NCBI GenBank assembly: GCA_030673965.1
Contig: JAUTCN010000018.1
Span: 47,476 to 111,475, forward strand
Source: Fusobacterium sp. JB019
GTDB lineage: Bacteria > Fusobacteriota > Fusobacteriia > Fusobacteriales > Fusobacteriaceae
DNA length: 64,000 nucleotides
Direction: 5' to 3'
The translations under genes were made by a program, and so were the position numbers. Below, one piece after another: positions 9,848-19,553 of this stretch. Position 1 is the first letter of the stretch, and every line of letters starts with the position of its first letter. Below the pieces are notes generated by a model. It did not search any database. It saw only the letters and a program-made list of their open reading frames with translations, and had not been told where the DNA came from.

Positions 9848-10639
9848 ATGAATAAACTTAAAGAAAAAAAATGTTTTTTATTAGATATGGATGGAACTAT
9901 TTATTTAGGAGACGAATTAATTGATGGAGCAAAAGAATTTTTAGAAAGAGCAAAGCTTGAAAATAAAAAGTATTTATTTTTAACTAATAATTCTTCTAAA
10001 AATAAAGGAGCTTATGTTGAAAAATTAAGAAAATTAGGGATAAAAGCTGAAGAAGATGAAATATTTACATCTGGTGAAGCAACAACGATTTATTTAAATA
10101 AAAGAAAACCAGGAGCGAAAGTTTTTTTACTTGGAACTAAAGCTTTAGAAGAAGAATTTGAAAATGCAGGATTTGAGTTAGTGAAAGAAAGAGGAAAAAA
10201 AATTGATTTTGTGGTATTAGGATTTGATACTACATTAACTTATGAAAAATTATGGATAGCTTGTGATTATATAGCTGAAGGAGTAGAGTATATAGCGACT
10301 CACCCTGATTTTGTGTGTCCTTTGGCTGAAGGTAAATGTATGCCAGATGTGGGATCGATAATAGCTTTAATAAAAGGAACTACAGGAAAAGAACCTTTAG
10401 TAGTGGGAAAACCTAATAAATATATTGTAGAAGCGATTTTAGAAAAATATAATTTAAAAAAAGAAGAAATAGCTATGGTTGGGGATAGATTGTATACGGA
10501 TATTAGAACAGGATTAGATAATGGATTATCTTCTATTTTGGTAATGAGTGGAGAAACAGATAGAAAAATGTTAGAGGATACAAAATTTGTACCAAATTAT
10601 GTGTTTAATTCAATAAAGGAAATGATTGAAATATTATAA
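9848..10639 (+). CDS. HAD-superfamily IIA phosphatase (NagD-like)
   Basis: A 263-residue HAD hydrolase. Motif I LLDMDGTIY lies at about residues 12-20 (nucleophile Asp), motif II is LTNNSS near residue 46, then VGKPNKYI with the conserved lysine near residue 190 and VGDRLYTDI for motif IV. The C2-type cap between motifs II and III places it with NagD, AraL and phosphoglycolate/glycerol-3-phosphate phosphatases. The start at 9848 follows AGGAGG; the frame is open further upstream but that part overlaps the TRAP terminator. Its position beside glpFK makes a glycerol phosphate or glycolytic-overflow phosphatase plausible, but the substrate is not determined. Confidence 0.85.
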   Translation: MNKLKEKKCFLLDMDGTIYLGDELIDGAKEFLERAKLENKKYLFLTNNSSKNKGAYVEKLRKLGIKAEEDEIFTSGEATTIYLNKRKPGAKVFLLGTKALEEEFENAGFELVKERGKKIDFVVLGFDTTLTYEKLWIACDYIAEGVEYIATHPDFVCPLAEGKCMPDVGSIIALIKGTTGKEPLVVGKPNKYIVEAILEKYNLKKEEIAMVGDRLYTDIRTGLDNGLSSILVMSGETDRKMLEDTKFVPNYVFNSIKEMIEIL

Positions 10640-10682
10640 AAAAAATTGATAGAGGGTGTTAAGTAAAAAAATAGTTTCCTAA

Positions 10683-10712
10683 AGAGTGAAGGCTTTCCTT
10701 TGCTCTTTTTTT
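10683..10712 (+). terminator. Terminator after the HAD phosphatase gene
   Basis: AGAGTGAAGG (10683-10692) pairs with CCTTTGCTCT (10697-10706), ten pairs including two G-U wobbles, followed by seven T residues. Confidence 0.85.
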
Positions 10713-10787
10713 GGTGGTTTATGTAAAAAAATAGATTATTTGAAACAGAAATGATACGTTCTGTATGTCAATATTTGTAATTTTATA

Positions 10788-10904
10788 TTGACAAAAGAAA
10801 AAACATAGGGTATTCTTAAATTAACGGAATATAGCTCGGAGAAAAAGAAAGGAGGCTTAAAATAATAACTTTTCTAAAGTTATAATTTAAGGTTTTCTTT
10901 TTTT
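10788..10904 (+). promoter_or_regulatory. glpF promoter and terminator-containing leader (putative GlpP target)
   Basis: TTGACA (10788-10793), 17 bp, TATTCT (10811-10816) is a near-consensus promoter. The leader contains a two-step hairpin: CTTAAA (10856-10861) pairs with TTTAAG (10886-10891) and encloses ATAACTTT/AAAGTTAT with a three-base loop, then GTTTTCTTTTTTT. This is a terminator before glpF, which together with glpP in the same region suggests glycerol-3-phosphate-dependent antitermination. A separate inverted repeat ACAGAA/TTCTGT (10745-10764) lies upstream of the -35. Confidence 0.75.
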
Positions 10905-10946
10905 ATTAATGTTATATTTTATCGTGAATTAAAAGGAGGAATTAAT

Positions 10947-11675
10947 ATGACACCAGGAGCAATGTATTTAGGAGAATTTGTAGGAACAGCAGCACTTTTA
11001 TTTTTTGGTAACGGAGTTAATATGACGACAAGTTTAAATAAAAGTTATGGAAAGGGTTCCGGTTGGATAGTAACTTGTATAGGTTGGGGATTATCGGTTA
11101 CTATGGCAGTTTATATGGTTGGTTGGGTTAGTGGAGCTCACATAAATCCAGCAGTAACTATTGGACTAGCAGCAGCAGGAATGTTTCCTTGGGAATTAGT
11201 TCCAGGGTATATTATTGCTCAAGTTGCAGGAGCTTTTGTAGGAGCTTGCCTAGCATGGCTAACTTATAAAGATTTAATGGATGAAGAACCAGAAGCAGGA
11301 ACAAAATTAGGTGTTTTCTCTACAGGTCCAGCTATAGATAATAAACCAATGAATGTAGTGACAGAATTTTTGGGAACATTTTTATTGCTAGCAGGTTTAT
11401 TAGCCATTGGATATGGAGATGGAGTTACAGGAGGAATGGCACCATTTGTTGTAGGAATGTTAATAGCAGTTATAGGAATGGCAACAGGTGGAGCAACAGG
11501 ATTTGCTATAAATCCGGCCAGAGATTTAGGTCCAAGAATAGCTCATGCAATATTACCAATAAAAGGAAAAGGTGGATCAAATTGGGGATATGCTTTAGTA
11601 CCAATAGTAGGACCTATATTAGGTGGAATAGTTGGTGGAGTTTTTTATGCAGGATTTATTGCAATAGCACATTAA
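10947..11675 (+). CDS. glpF: Glycerol uptake facilitator (aquaglyceroporin)
   Basis: A 242-residue MIP-family channel with six membrane spans and two half-helix motifs: HINPAVT near residue 66 and AINPARD near residue 190. The aspartate after the second NPAR is typical of glycerol-conducting members rather than water-only aquaporins. AAAGGAGG sets the ATG. It lies 52 bp before glpK, so entry and phosphorylation of glycerol are encoded together. The upstream leader with terminator suggests control by GlpP. Confidence 0.96.
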   Translation: MTPGAMYLGEFVGTAALLFFGNGVNMTTSLNKSYGKGSGWIVTCIGWGLSVTMAVYMVGWVSGAHINPAVTIGLAAAGMFPWELVPGYIIAQVAGAFVGACLAWLTYKDLMDEEPEAGTKLGVFSTGPAIDNKPMNVVTEFLGTFLLLAGLLAIGYGDGVTGGMAPFVVGMLIAVIGMATGGATGFAINPARDLGPRIAHAILPIKGKGGSNWGYALVPIVGPILGGIVGGVFYAGFIAIAH

Positions 11676-11715
11676 TTTTATAAAGCAATTTTAAATTTAC
11701 AAAATTATTTATTAG

Positions 11716-13224
<1,509 letters not shown>

Positions 13225-13258
13225 AAAATAGAAAAAATTTAAATATAAAATAATATTA

Positions 13259-13292
13259 GGCTAGGTAAAGCGGCACTTTTCTTTATCTAGCC
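13259..13292 (+). repeat. Inverted repeat / mRNA hairpin between glpK and dhaK
   Basis: GGCTAGGTAAAG (13259-13270) pairs with CTTTATCTAGCC (13281-13292) over a ten-base loop, 12 pairs with one wobble. No T tract follows, so it is not a classical terminator. It could be a processing or stability element or a protein-binding site between the glp and dha genes. Confidence 0.6.
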
Positions 13293-13315
13293 AAAATTTC
13301 TAAACAGGAGGATTT

Positions 13316-14311
13316 ATGAAAAAAATATTAAATAACGTGGATAATATAGTTGATGAAATGTTAAGTGGAATGATAGATGCTCATGGAAATTTATTAGATA
13401 GGGTAGATGGAAGAAATATAATTATAAGAAGAAATAAAAAAATAGATAAAGTAGCTTTAATAAGTGGAGGAGGAAGTGGACATGAGCCAGCTCATGCAGG
13501 TTATGTAGGAAGAGGAATGCTTGATGCAGCAGTTTGTGGACAAATTTTTTCTTCTCCAGGAGCAGATGAGGTTTATGATGCAATAAAAGCAGTTGCTACG
13601 GATGCAGGAGTTTTATTGATAATAAAAAACTATAGTGGAGATGTAATGAATTTTGAAATGGCAGCAGAATTAGCAGCAGCAGATGGGATAAAAGTAGATA
13701 AGATAGTAGTTAATGATGATGTAGCAGTTGAAGGTAGTACTTATACAGTTGGAAGAAGAGGAATAGCAGGGACTGTTTTCGTTCATAAAATAGTTGGAGC
13801 AGCAGCAGAGAAAGGTTATTCTTTAGAAGAATTAAGAAAACTAGGAGAAAAAGTTATAGATAATGTAAAAACTATGGGGATGTCTTTAGAACCTTGTTTT
13901 GTACCTACAACAGGAAGAAAAAGTTTTGATATTGCAAATGATGAAGTAGAAATAGGATTAGGAATTCATGGGGAACCAGGAACTCATAGAGAAAAAATAA
14001 AAAGTGCAGAAATTCACGTTAAACAACTTTTAGATGAAATATTTAAACATTCAAACGCTAAAACAGATGATGAAGTAGCAGTTATGGTTAATGGATTAGG
14101 GGCTACCACATTAATAGAATTATATATTGCTAATAAAACAGTCAAAGAATTTTTAGATGAAAGAGAAATAAATATTTATAAAACTTTAGTAGGAAATTTT
14201 ATGACTTCTATAGATATGGAAGGCTTTTCAATAAGCATATTGAAATTAGATGAAGAAATGAAAGAATTATTAGATGCTCAAAGTGATACTGTTGGGATGA
14301 AAAATCTATAA
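13316..14311 (+). CDS. dhaK: Dihydroxyacetone kinase, DhaK subunit
   Basis: Substrate-binding subunit of the PTS-linked dihydroxyacetone kinase. The 331-residue protein has the N-terminal SGGGSGHEPAHAGYVG motif and the segment GLGIHGEPGTHRE, whose first histidine is residue 218, the same position as the histidine that binds dihydroxyacetone covalently in Escherichia coli DhaK. CAGGAGG precedes the ATG. DhaK, DhaL and DhaM are adjacent, so the phosphoryl donor is PEP by way of DhaM rather than ATP. The enzyme funnels dihydroxyacetone into glycolysis. Confidence 0.96.
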   Translation: MKKILNNVDNIVDEMLSGMIDAHGNLLDRVDGRNIIIRRNKKIDKVALISGGGSGHEPAHAGYVGRGMLDAAVCGQIFSSPGADEVYDAIKAVATDAGVLLIIKNYSGDVMNFEMAAELAAADGIKVDKIVVNDDVAVEGSTYTVGRRGIAGTVFVHKIVGAAAEKGYSLEELRKLGEKVIDNVKTMGMSLEPCFVPTTGRKSFDIANDEVEIGLGIHGEPGTHREKIKSAEIHVKQLLDEIFKHSNAKTDDEVAVMVNGLGATTLIELYIANKTVKEFLDEREINIYKTLVGNFMTSIDMEGFSISILKLDEEMKELLDAQSDTVGMKNL

Positions 14312-14323
14312 AAAGGGGATAAT

Positions 14324-14956
14324 ATGCAAAAAATAATTATAGAACTGATAAATAGAATTGCAGAAGTAATAAACACTAATAAAGATTATTTAACAGATTT
14401 AGATAGAACAATTGGTGATGGAGATCATGGAGTTAATTTAAATAGAGGCTTTTCTAAAATAAAGGAAGATGCAGGAGGATATTCTAATTTAAGTGATAGC
14501 GAAATATCTAATAAAATAGCAATGACTTTAATATCTAATGTTGGTGGAGCTTCAGGAGCTCTTTATGGTACTGCATTTATGAAAATGGCTATATTTTTGA
14601 AAGGGAAAGAAAATATTTCAAAAAATGATATACCTGATATTATCAGTGTAGGAATAGAAGGTATTAAAATGAGAGGGAAATCTGATGTTCAAGAAAAAAC
14701 AATGTTAGATACTTTGGTTCCATTTTCTAATTATTTGAAAAAAAATATTCAAAAGGAAGAAAAATTAAATATAATTTTTTCAGAAGCTTTGATTAAAGCT
14801 AAGGAAGGTCGAGATTCAACTATTGATATGTTAGCTAAAAAAGGAAGAGCGAGTTATTTAAAGGAAAGAAGTATAGGACATTTAGACCCAGGAGCAGCAT
14901 CTTCTTATTTAATATTAGAAACTATAACAGATGTATTGCGAGGTAAAGATATATGA
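14324..14956 (+). CDS. dhaL: Dihydroxyacetone kinase, ADP-binding DhaL subunit
   Basis: The 210-residue subunit that carries a tightly bound ADP as phosphoryl shuttle. The metal/ADP site DRTIGDGDHG gives aspartates 27, 32 and 34, matching the three Mg2+-binding aspartates of DhaL, and VGGASGALYG follows near residue 77. It starts 12 bp after dhaK behind AAAGGGG and overlaps dhaM by four bases (ATGA), so the three are translationally coupled. Confidence 0.95.
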   Translation: MQKIIIELINRIAEVINTNKDYLTDLDRTIGDGDHGVNLNRGFSKIKEDAGGYSNLSDSEISNKIAMTLISNVGGASGALYGTAFMKMAIFLKGKENISKNDIPDIISVGIEGIKMRGKSDVQEKTMLDTLVPFSNYLKKNIQKEEKLNIIFSEALIKAKEGRDSTIDMLAKKGRASYLKERSIGHLDPGAASSYLILETITDVLRGKDI

Positions 14957-15351
14957 TAGGTATAGTAGTAGTATCTCATAATAAAAAATTAGGAGATGAA
15001 ATAATCGAACTTTGTAAAGAAATGCAAAATAAAGAATTTAAGCTATTAAATGGTGGAGGAATGGAAGAAGGAAGATTTGGTTCTAATCCTTTAGTTATAA
15101 AAACAGCTATAGAAGAAGCTTATGAAAAAGATGGAGTTTTAATTTTTTGTGATTTAGGAAGTTCAATATTAAATTCAGAAATGGCTATAGAGTTTATAGA
15201 AGGAGAGGAGTATAATAAAGAACTAATAAAAATAGCAGATGCTCCTATAGTTGAAGGAGCTATTTTAGCAGTTTCAATGAATGATGAAAATATAAAAATA
15301 GAAAATATTGAAAAAGAATTGGAGGACCTAAAAGCTTTTAAAAAAGTTTAA
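14953..15351 (+). CDS. dhaM: PTS-dependent dihydroxyacetone kinase phosphotransferase subunit DhaM
   Basis: A 132-residue EIIA-Man-type domain that receives phosphate from HPr and passes it to ADP on DhaL. The phospho-acceptor is His9 in VVVSHNKKLG; LNGGGMEEG and FCDLGSS are further family landmarks. The HPr and EI-like domains fused to DhaM in enterobacteria are absent, as in Firmicutes, so the general PTS proteins must come from elsewhere. Last gene of the dha set. Confidence 0.93.
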   Translation: MIGIVVVSHNKKLGDEIIELCKEMQNKEFKLLNGGGMEEGRFGSNPLVIKTAIEEAYEKDGVLIFCDLGSSILNSEMAIEFIEGEEYNKELIKIADAPIVEGAILAVSMNDENIKIENIEKELEDLKAFKKV

Positions 15352-15358
15352 AAACTAA

Positions 15359-15479
15359 TTGACAAAATATCCTAAATAAGAGATAATTAAGTGTAAAAAT
15401 AATATTGACTAGAGATCAAAGAGAGTCAAACAAAGGAAAGGGATATTACCCTCTTTTCTTTGTTTGACTATTTTTTTTT
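15359..15479 (+). promoter_or_regulatory. glpA-like promoter and leader with strong terminator (putative GlpP target)
   Basis: TTGACA (15359-15364), 17 bp, GATAAT (15382-15387) gives a start near 15394. The leader then forms a very long hairpin between 15424 and 15469 (AGTCAAACAAAGG against CTTTGTTTGACT with an inner GGG/CCC stem) followed by nine T residues at 15471-15479. Since the promoter lies between dhaM and the terminator, this is better read as a regulated leader of the downstream unit than only as the end of dha. It may serve both purposes. Confidence 0.75.
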
Positions 15480-15499
15480 AAGAGTTCAGGGAGGTAAAA

Positions 15500-16936
15500 A
15501 TGTTAGACGTGTTAGTAATAGGTGCTGGAATAATGGGGGCATCAGTTTCAAGAGAACTATCAAAGTATAATTTAAACGTTGCTGTATTAGAAAAAGAAAA
15601 TGATGTATCTAATGGAACAACAAAAGCAAATTCAGCAATAGTCCATGCAGGTTATGATGCAAAAGAAGGATCTTTAATGGCAAAATATAATGTTGCAGGA
15701 TGTGGAATGTATGAAGAATTAAGTAAGGAAGTAGATGCTCCTTATAGAAATATAGGTTCATACGTTATGGCTTTTTCAGAAGAAGAAAGAAAACATGTTG
15801 AAACTTTATATAAAAGAGGACTAGCTAATGGTGTTCCCGGTATGAAAATTATGGAAAAAGATGAAATATTAGCAAAAGAACCCAATATAAATAAAAATAT
15901 AGTATGCGCTTTATGGGCACCATCTGCAGGAGTAACAGGACCATATGAATTTTGTATAAAATTATTTGAAAATGCAGCAGAAAATGGTGTAGACGTAATA
16001 CTTAATGCTGAAGTTAAAAATATAGAAAAAAGAAACGGAAATTATAATGTAGTATTAAAAGATGGAAGAGAATATGAAACTAAAACTGTTATAAATGCAG
16101 CAGGAGTTTATGCTGATAAGATCAATGATATGGTTAGCAAAGAACATTTTGATATTCATCCAAGAATAGGAGAATATTATATTCTTGATAAAGTTCAAAC
16201 ACATTTAACAAATAGTGTTATATTTCAATGCCCTACAGAAATGGGAAAAGGAGTGTTAGTTGCACAAACAGTTCATGGAAATATAATAGTTGGACCAACT
16301 GCTCATGATGTTGAAGATAGAGATTGTGTAGCAAGTACGCAAGAAGGATTAGATGACATAAAAAGACAAGCAGAAAAAAGCATAAAAAATATAAACTATA
16401 GAGATAATATTAGAAACTTTACAGGAATAAGGGCAGAACCTAGTACAGGAGATTTTATAATAGGAGAAGCAAAAGATGCTGAAGGTTTCTTTAATATAGC
16501 TGGAACAAAGTCACCAGGACTTTCATCTGCTCCAGCAATAGGTAAAGATGTAGCTGAAATGGTTGCTGAAAAATTAAATGCTACTAAAAAAGAAAATTTT
16601 AAAAAGAATAAAAAACAAGTTCATTTCATGGAATTATCACAAGAAGAAAAAGCAGAAATGATAAAAAAAGACCCTAGATACGGAAGAATTATTTGTAGAT
16701 GTGAAAGTATAACTGAAGGTGAGATAGTAGATGTTATTCATAGAAAAGTTGGAGCTCACACAGTTGACGGAGTTAAAAAAAGATGTAGACCTGGAACAGG
16801 AAGATGTCAAGGTGGTTTCTGTGGTCCAAGAGTTCAAGAGATACTAGCAAGAGAACTTGGGAAAGAGTTAAACGAAGTAGTTCAAGATAAAAAAGGTTCA
16901 TACATTTTAACAAATGAGACTAAAGAAGTTAAATAG
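15500..16936 (+). CDS. Anaerobic glycerol-3-phosphate dehydrogenase-like FAD protein (GlpA type)
   Basis: A 478-residue FAD-dependent oxidoreductase of the DAO/GlpA family. The N-terminal Rossmann motif VIGAGIMGASVSREL opens the protein and the FAD domain runs to about residue 370. A C-terminal BFD-like iron-sulfur domain (about 385-460) carries the cysteines CRC and CRPGTGRCQGGFC. It oxidises glycerol-3-phosphate to dihydroxyacetone phosphate in known relatives. GGGAGG precedes the ATG. The next two genes, a FAD/NAD oxidoreductase and a DUF1667 protein, are the standard partners of this non-enterobacterial Glp system. Confidence 0.88.
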   Translation: MLDVLVIGAGIMGASVSRELSKYNLNVAVLEKENDVSNGTTKANSAIVHAGYDAKEGSLMAKYNVAGCGMYEELSKEVDAPYRNIGSYVMAFSEEERKHVETLYKRGLANGVPGMKIMEKDEILAKEPNINKNIVCALWAPSAGVTGPYEFCIKLFENAAENGVDVILNAEVKNIEKRNGNYNVVLKDGREYETKTVINAAGVYADKINDMVSKEHFDIHPRIGEYYILDKVQTHLTNSVIFQCPTEMGKGVLVAQTVHGNIIVGPTAHDVEDRDCVASTQEGLDDIKRQAEKSIKNINYRDNIRNFTGIRAEPSTGDFIIGEAKDAEGFFNIAGTKSPGLSSAPAIGKDVAEMVAEKLNATKKENFKKNKKQVHFMELSQEEKAEMIKKDPRYGRIICRCESITEGEIVDVIHRKVGAHTVDGVKKRCRPGTGRCQGGFCGPRVQEILARELGKELNEVVQDKKGSYILTNETKEVK

Positions 16937-16949
16937 GGAGGGTCAGGAA

Positions 16950-18209
16950 ATGAAATATGATTTAGTTGTAGTTGGTGGAGGACCAGCAGGTTTAGCTGCC
17001 GCAGTTGAAGCGAAAAAAAATGGAATAGAAAGTATACTAGTAATAGAAAGAGATAAAGAATTAGGTGGAATATTACAGCAATGTATTCATAATGGATTTG
17101 GACTTCATGAGTTTAAAGAACAATTGACAGGACCTGAGTATGCAGGAAGATTTATAAAACAATTAGAAGAAATGAATATAGAATTTAAATTAGATACAAT
17201 GGTATTAGATGTAACTCCAGAAAAACAGATTCATGCAATAAATACAAAAGATGGATATATGTTAATAGATGCTAAAGCAATAGTTCTTGCTATGGGATGT
17301 AGAGAAAGAACTAGAGGAGCGATATCTATCCCAGGAGAAAGACCAGCTGGAATATTTACAGCAGGAACAGCTCAAAGATATGTAAATATGGAAGGATATA
17401 TGGTAGGTAAAAAAGTACTTATTTTAGGGTCTGGAGATATTGGGCTTATAATGGCTAGAAGAATGACATTAGAAGGAGCAAAAGTAGAAGCAGTAGTAGA
17501 ACTTATGCCTTTTTCTGGAGGATTAGCAAGAAACATAGCTCAATGTTTAAATGATTATGACATACCTTTATATTTATCACATACAATTATAGATATAAAA
17601 GGAAAAGATAGATTAGAGAGTGTAACTATAGCTGAAGTTGATGAAAATAGAAAACCAATTTCTGGAACTGAAAGGACATATGAAGTAGATACATTATTAC
17701 TATCAGTTGGGCTTATACCAGAAAATGATATTTCAAGAGCAACTGGTATAGAGATAGATGGAAGAACAAATGGAGCAGTAGTAAATGAAATGATGCAAAC
17801 TAATATTGATGGAATTTTCGCTTGTGGAAATGTTTTACATGTTCATGATTTAGTTGATTTCGTAAGTGCTGAAGCTAGAAAAGCAGGAGTTGCTGCATCA
17901 AAATATATAAAAGGAACAGTTTCAGAGGGAGAATATAAAGAAATCAAAAATGGATTTGGAATAGGATATACAGTTCCTCAAAAATTTAGAATGAATAATA
18001 TAGATAAATCTCTAGAAGTATTTATGAGAGTTAGAAATATTTATCATGATATGAAACTTGAAGTTAAAGATGGGGAAAATGTAGTTATGAGTATAAAAAA
18101 ACCTCATGTAGCTCCAGGGGAAATGGAAAAAATAATGATACCTAAAGTTATTTTAGAAAAAATTCAAGGAAATGAAATAACTGTTGAATTAGTTAGAGGT
18201 GATAAATAA
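16950..18209 (+). CDS. FAD/NAD(P)-dependent oxidoreductase of the GlpA-linked system
   Basis: A 419-residue pyridine nucleotide-disulfide-type flavoprotein with two nucleotide-binding motifs: VVVGGGPAGLAAAVEA at the N terminus and LILGSGDIGLIMARR near residue 155. The motif FACGNVLHVHDLVD near residue 290 closes the FAD site. The start at 16950 follows AGGGAGG; earlier in-frame codons overlap the upstream gene. It likely passes electrons from the GlpA-like subunit to NAD or another carrier. Its stop overlaps the DUF1667 start by one base, showing tight coupling. It plays the place of GlpB but belongs to a different family. Confidence 0.85.
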   Translation: MKYDLVVVGGGPAGLAAAVEAKKNGIESILVIERDKELGGILQQCIHNGFGLHEFKEQLTGPEYAGRFIKQLEEMNIEFKLDTMVLDVTPEKQIHAINTKDGYMLIDAKAIVLAMGCRERTRGAISIPGERPAGIFTAGTAQRYVNMEGYMVGKKVLILGSGDIGLIMARRMTLEGAKVEAVVELMPFSGGLARNIAQCLNDYDIPLYLSHTIIDIKGKDRLESVTIAEVDENRKPISGTERTYEVDTLLLSVGLIPENDISRATGIEIDGRTNGAVVNEMMQTNIDGIFACGNVLHVHDLVDFVSAEARKAGVAASKYIKGTVSEGEYKEIKNGFGIGYTVPQKFRMNNIDKSLEVFMRVRNIYHDMKLEVKDGENVVMSIKKPHVAPGEMEKIMIPKVILEKIQGNEITVELVRGDK

Positions 18210-18553
18210 TGAAAAAAGAAATGATATGTATAGTTTGTCCAATGGGATGTCATTTATCTATTGATACAGATACTTTAGAAGTAACTGGAAATAATTGTCC
18301 AAGAGGGGAAGAATATGCTAAAGAAGAGTTAACAGCTCCAAAAAGAGTTATTACTTCAACTGTTAAAATAAAAGGAGGAATTCATAAAAGAGTTCCAGTT
18401 AAAACTGATGGAGCTATTCCAAAAGATTTTAATTTTAAATGTATGAGAGAATTAGATAAAATAGAGCTAGTATCACCAGTTAAGGTTGGAGACGTAATAA
18501 TTGAAAATCTTTTAGGAACTGGTATAAATGTAGTAATTTGTAGAGATATGTAA
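18209..18553 (+). CDS. DUF1667 cysteine-motif protein
   Basis: A 114-residue protein of the DUF1667 family, found in known genomes beside GlpA-like dehydrogenases. Cysteines 7, 10, 14 and 30 are arranged as C-x2-C-x3-C-x15-C with CPMGC and NCPRG contexts. This resembles the N-terminal [4Fe-4S] segment of molybdopterin oxidoreductases, so I infer an iron-sulfur electron-transfer subunit. The TAATG overlap with the preceding oxidoreductase suggests equal expression. No signal peptide, so probably cytoplasmic or on the inner membrane face. Confidence 0.8.
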   Translation: MKKEMICIVCPMGCHLSIDTDTLEVTGNNCPRGEEYAKEELTAPKRVITSTVKIKGGIHKRVPVKTDGAIPKDFNFKCMRELDKIELVSPVKVGDVIIENLLGTGINVVICRDM

Positions 18554-18584
18554 AAACAATTACATATAAATGAAACAATCGCCC

Positions 18585-18620
18585 AAAAAACCACAGAATT
18601 TATTCTGTGGTTTTTTCTTT
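18585..18620 (+). terminator. Terminator of the glpA-like operon
   Basis: AAAAAACCACAGAA pairs with TTCTGTGGTTTTTT over a four-base loop and continues into T residues. It is a strong intrinsic terminator. Confidence 0.92.
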
Positions 18621-18683
18621 GAAAATTTAGTATAATTAAAATAATAGGTATATTTTAGTTATATTGAAAATAAGGAGTTTATC

Positions 18684-19553
18684 ATGAAAGTAATAATTGT
18701 AACAGGATTAAGTGGAGCAGGGAAAACTACAGCATTACACGCTTTAGAAGATAAAGGCTATTTTACTATGGACAATACATTATGTAGAATTGCAATTTTT
18801 CTTTTGCAAAATATAGATAAAGGTGAAACAGAATTAAATATAGATAAATTAGCTTTGGGAATAGATAATAGAGCAATTTCTTCTAATAAAGAGTTTACTT
18901 TATTACTTCAATGTCTTGAGAGTATAGCAGTAGATTATGAAATTTTATTTTTAACTGCATCAAATGAAACGATACTAAATAGATATAGTTTAACAAGAAG
19001 AAGACATCCTTTTGGAGCTTCAACTTTATTACAAAGTATCAAAGAAGAAAGAAAAATAATGACTAATGTTAGAGAAAAATCAACATTTATTTTAGATACT
19101 TCTGATATGAAAGCCAAAGAATTAGCAAAAATGATTGGGGAGATAGGGAAGATAAATAAAAAACAACAAATAAGTATTCATATTAGATCTTTTGGTTTTA
19201 AATATGGAGTACCAATGGATACAGATTTAGTTTATGATGTAAGAATGCTTCCTAATCCTTATTACCTAGAAGAACTAAGAGATAAAACAGGCAATGATAA
19301 AGAAGTTTCAGACTATGTGATGAAGTATAAGGAATCTAAAGAATTATATTCGAAAATATTAGATATGGTTGAATTCTTACTTCCTCTTTATATAAAAGAT
19401 AATAAACATCATTTAACTATTGGGATAGGATGCAGTGGAGGTCAGCATAGATCAGTAACTTTTGTAAATAAATTATCTAAAGATTTATCATTTAATAAAA
19501 TAGGGAAAATATATGTAAGTCACAGAGAAGAGGAAAATAATCATTGGAAATAA
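18684..19553 (+). CDS. rapZ: RapZ/YvcJ-family nucleotide-binding protein
   Basis: A 289-residue P-loop protein. Walker A is GLSGAGKT at residues 8-15 and the conserved C-terminal domain has GIGCSGGQHRSV near residue 250. In Escherichia coli this protein delivers the small RNA GlmZ to RNase E and senses glucosamine-6-phosphate; in Bacillus the homologue affects competence. Which role applies here is open. AAGGAG precedes the ATG. The gene overlaps uvrC by ten bases; the usual yvcK/whiA neighbours of Firmicutes are not adjacent. Confidence 0.9.
   Translation: MKVIIVTGLSGAGKTTALHALEDKGYFTMDNTLCRIAIFLLQNIDKGETELNIDKLALGIDNRAISSNKEFTLLLQCLESIAVDYEILFLTASNETILNRYSLTRRRHPFGASTLLQSIKEERKIMTNVREKSTFILDTSDMKAKELAKMIGEIGKINKKQQISIHIRSFGFKYGVPMDTDLVYDVRMLPNPYYLEELRDKTGNDKEVSDYVMKYKESKELYSKILDMVEFLLPLYIKDNKHHLTIGIGCSGGQHRSVTFVNKLSKDLSFNKIGKIYVSHREEENNHWK

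Noticed and set aside
10745..10764. ACAGAA/TTCTGT as a catabolite-repression (cre) site for glpF
   Set aside because: It lacks the central CG and the cre consensus; it remains only a possible operator.
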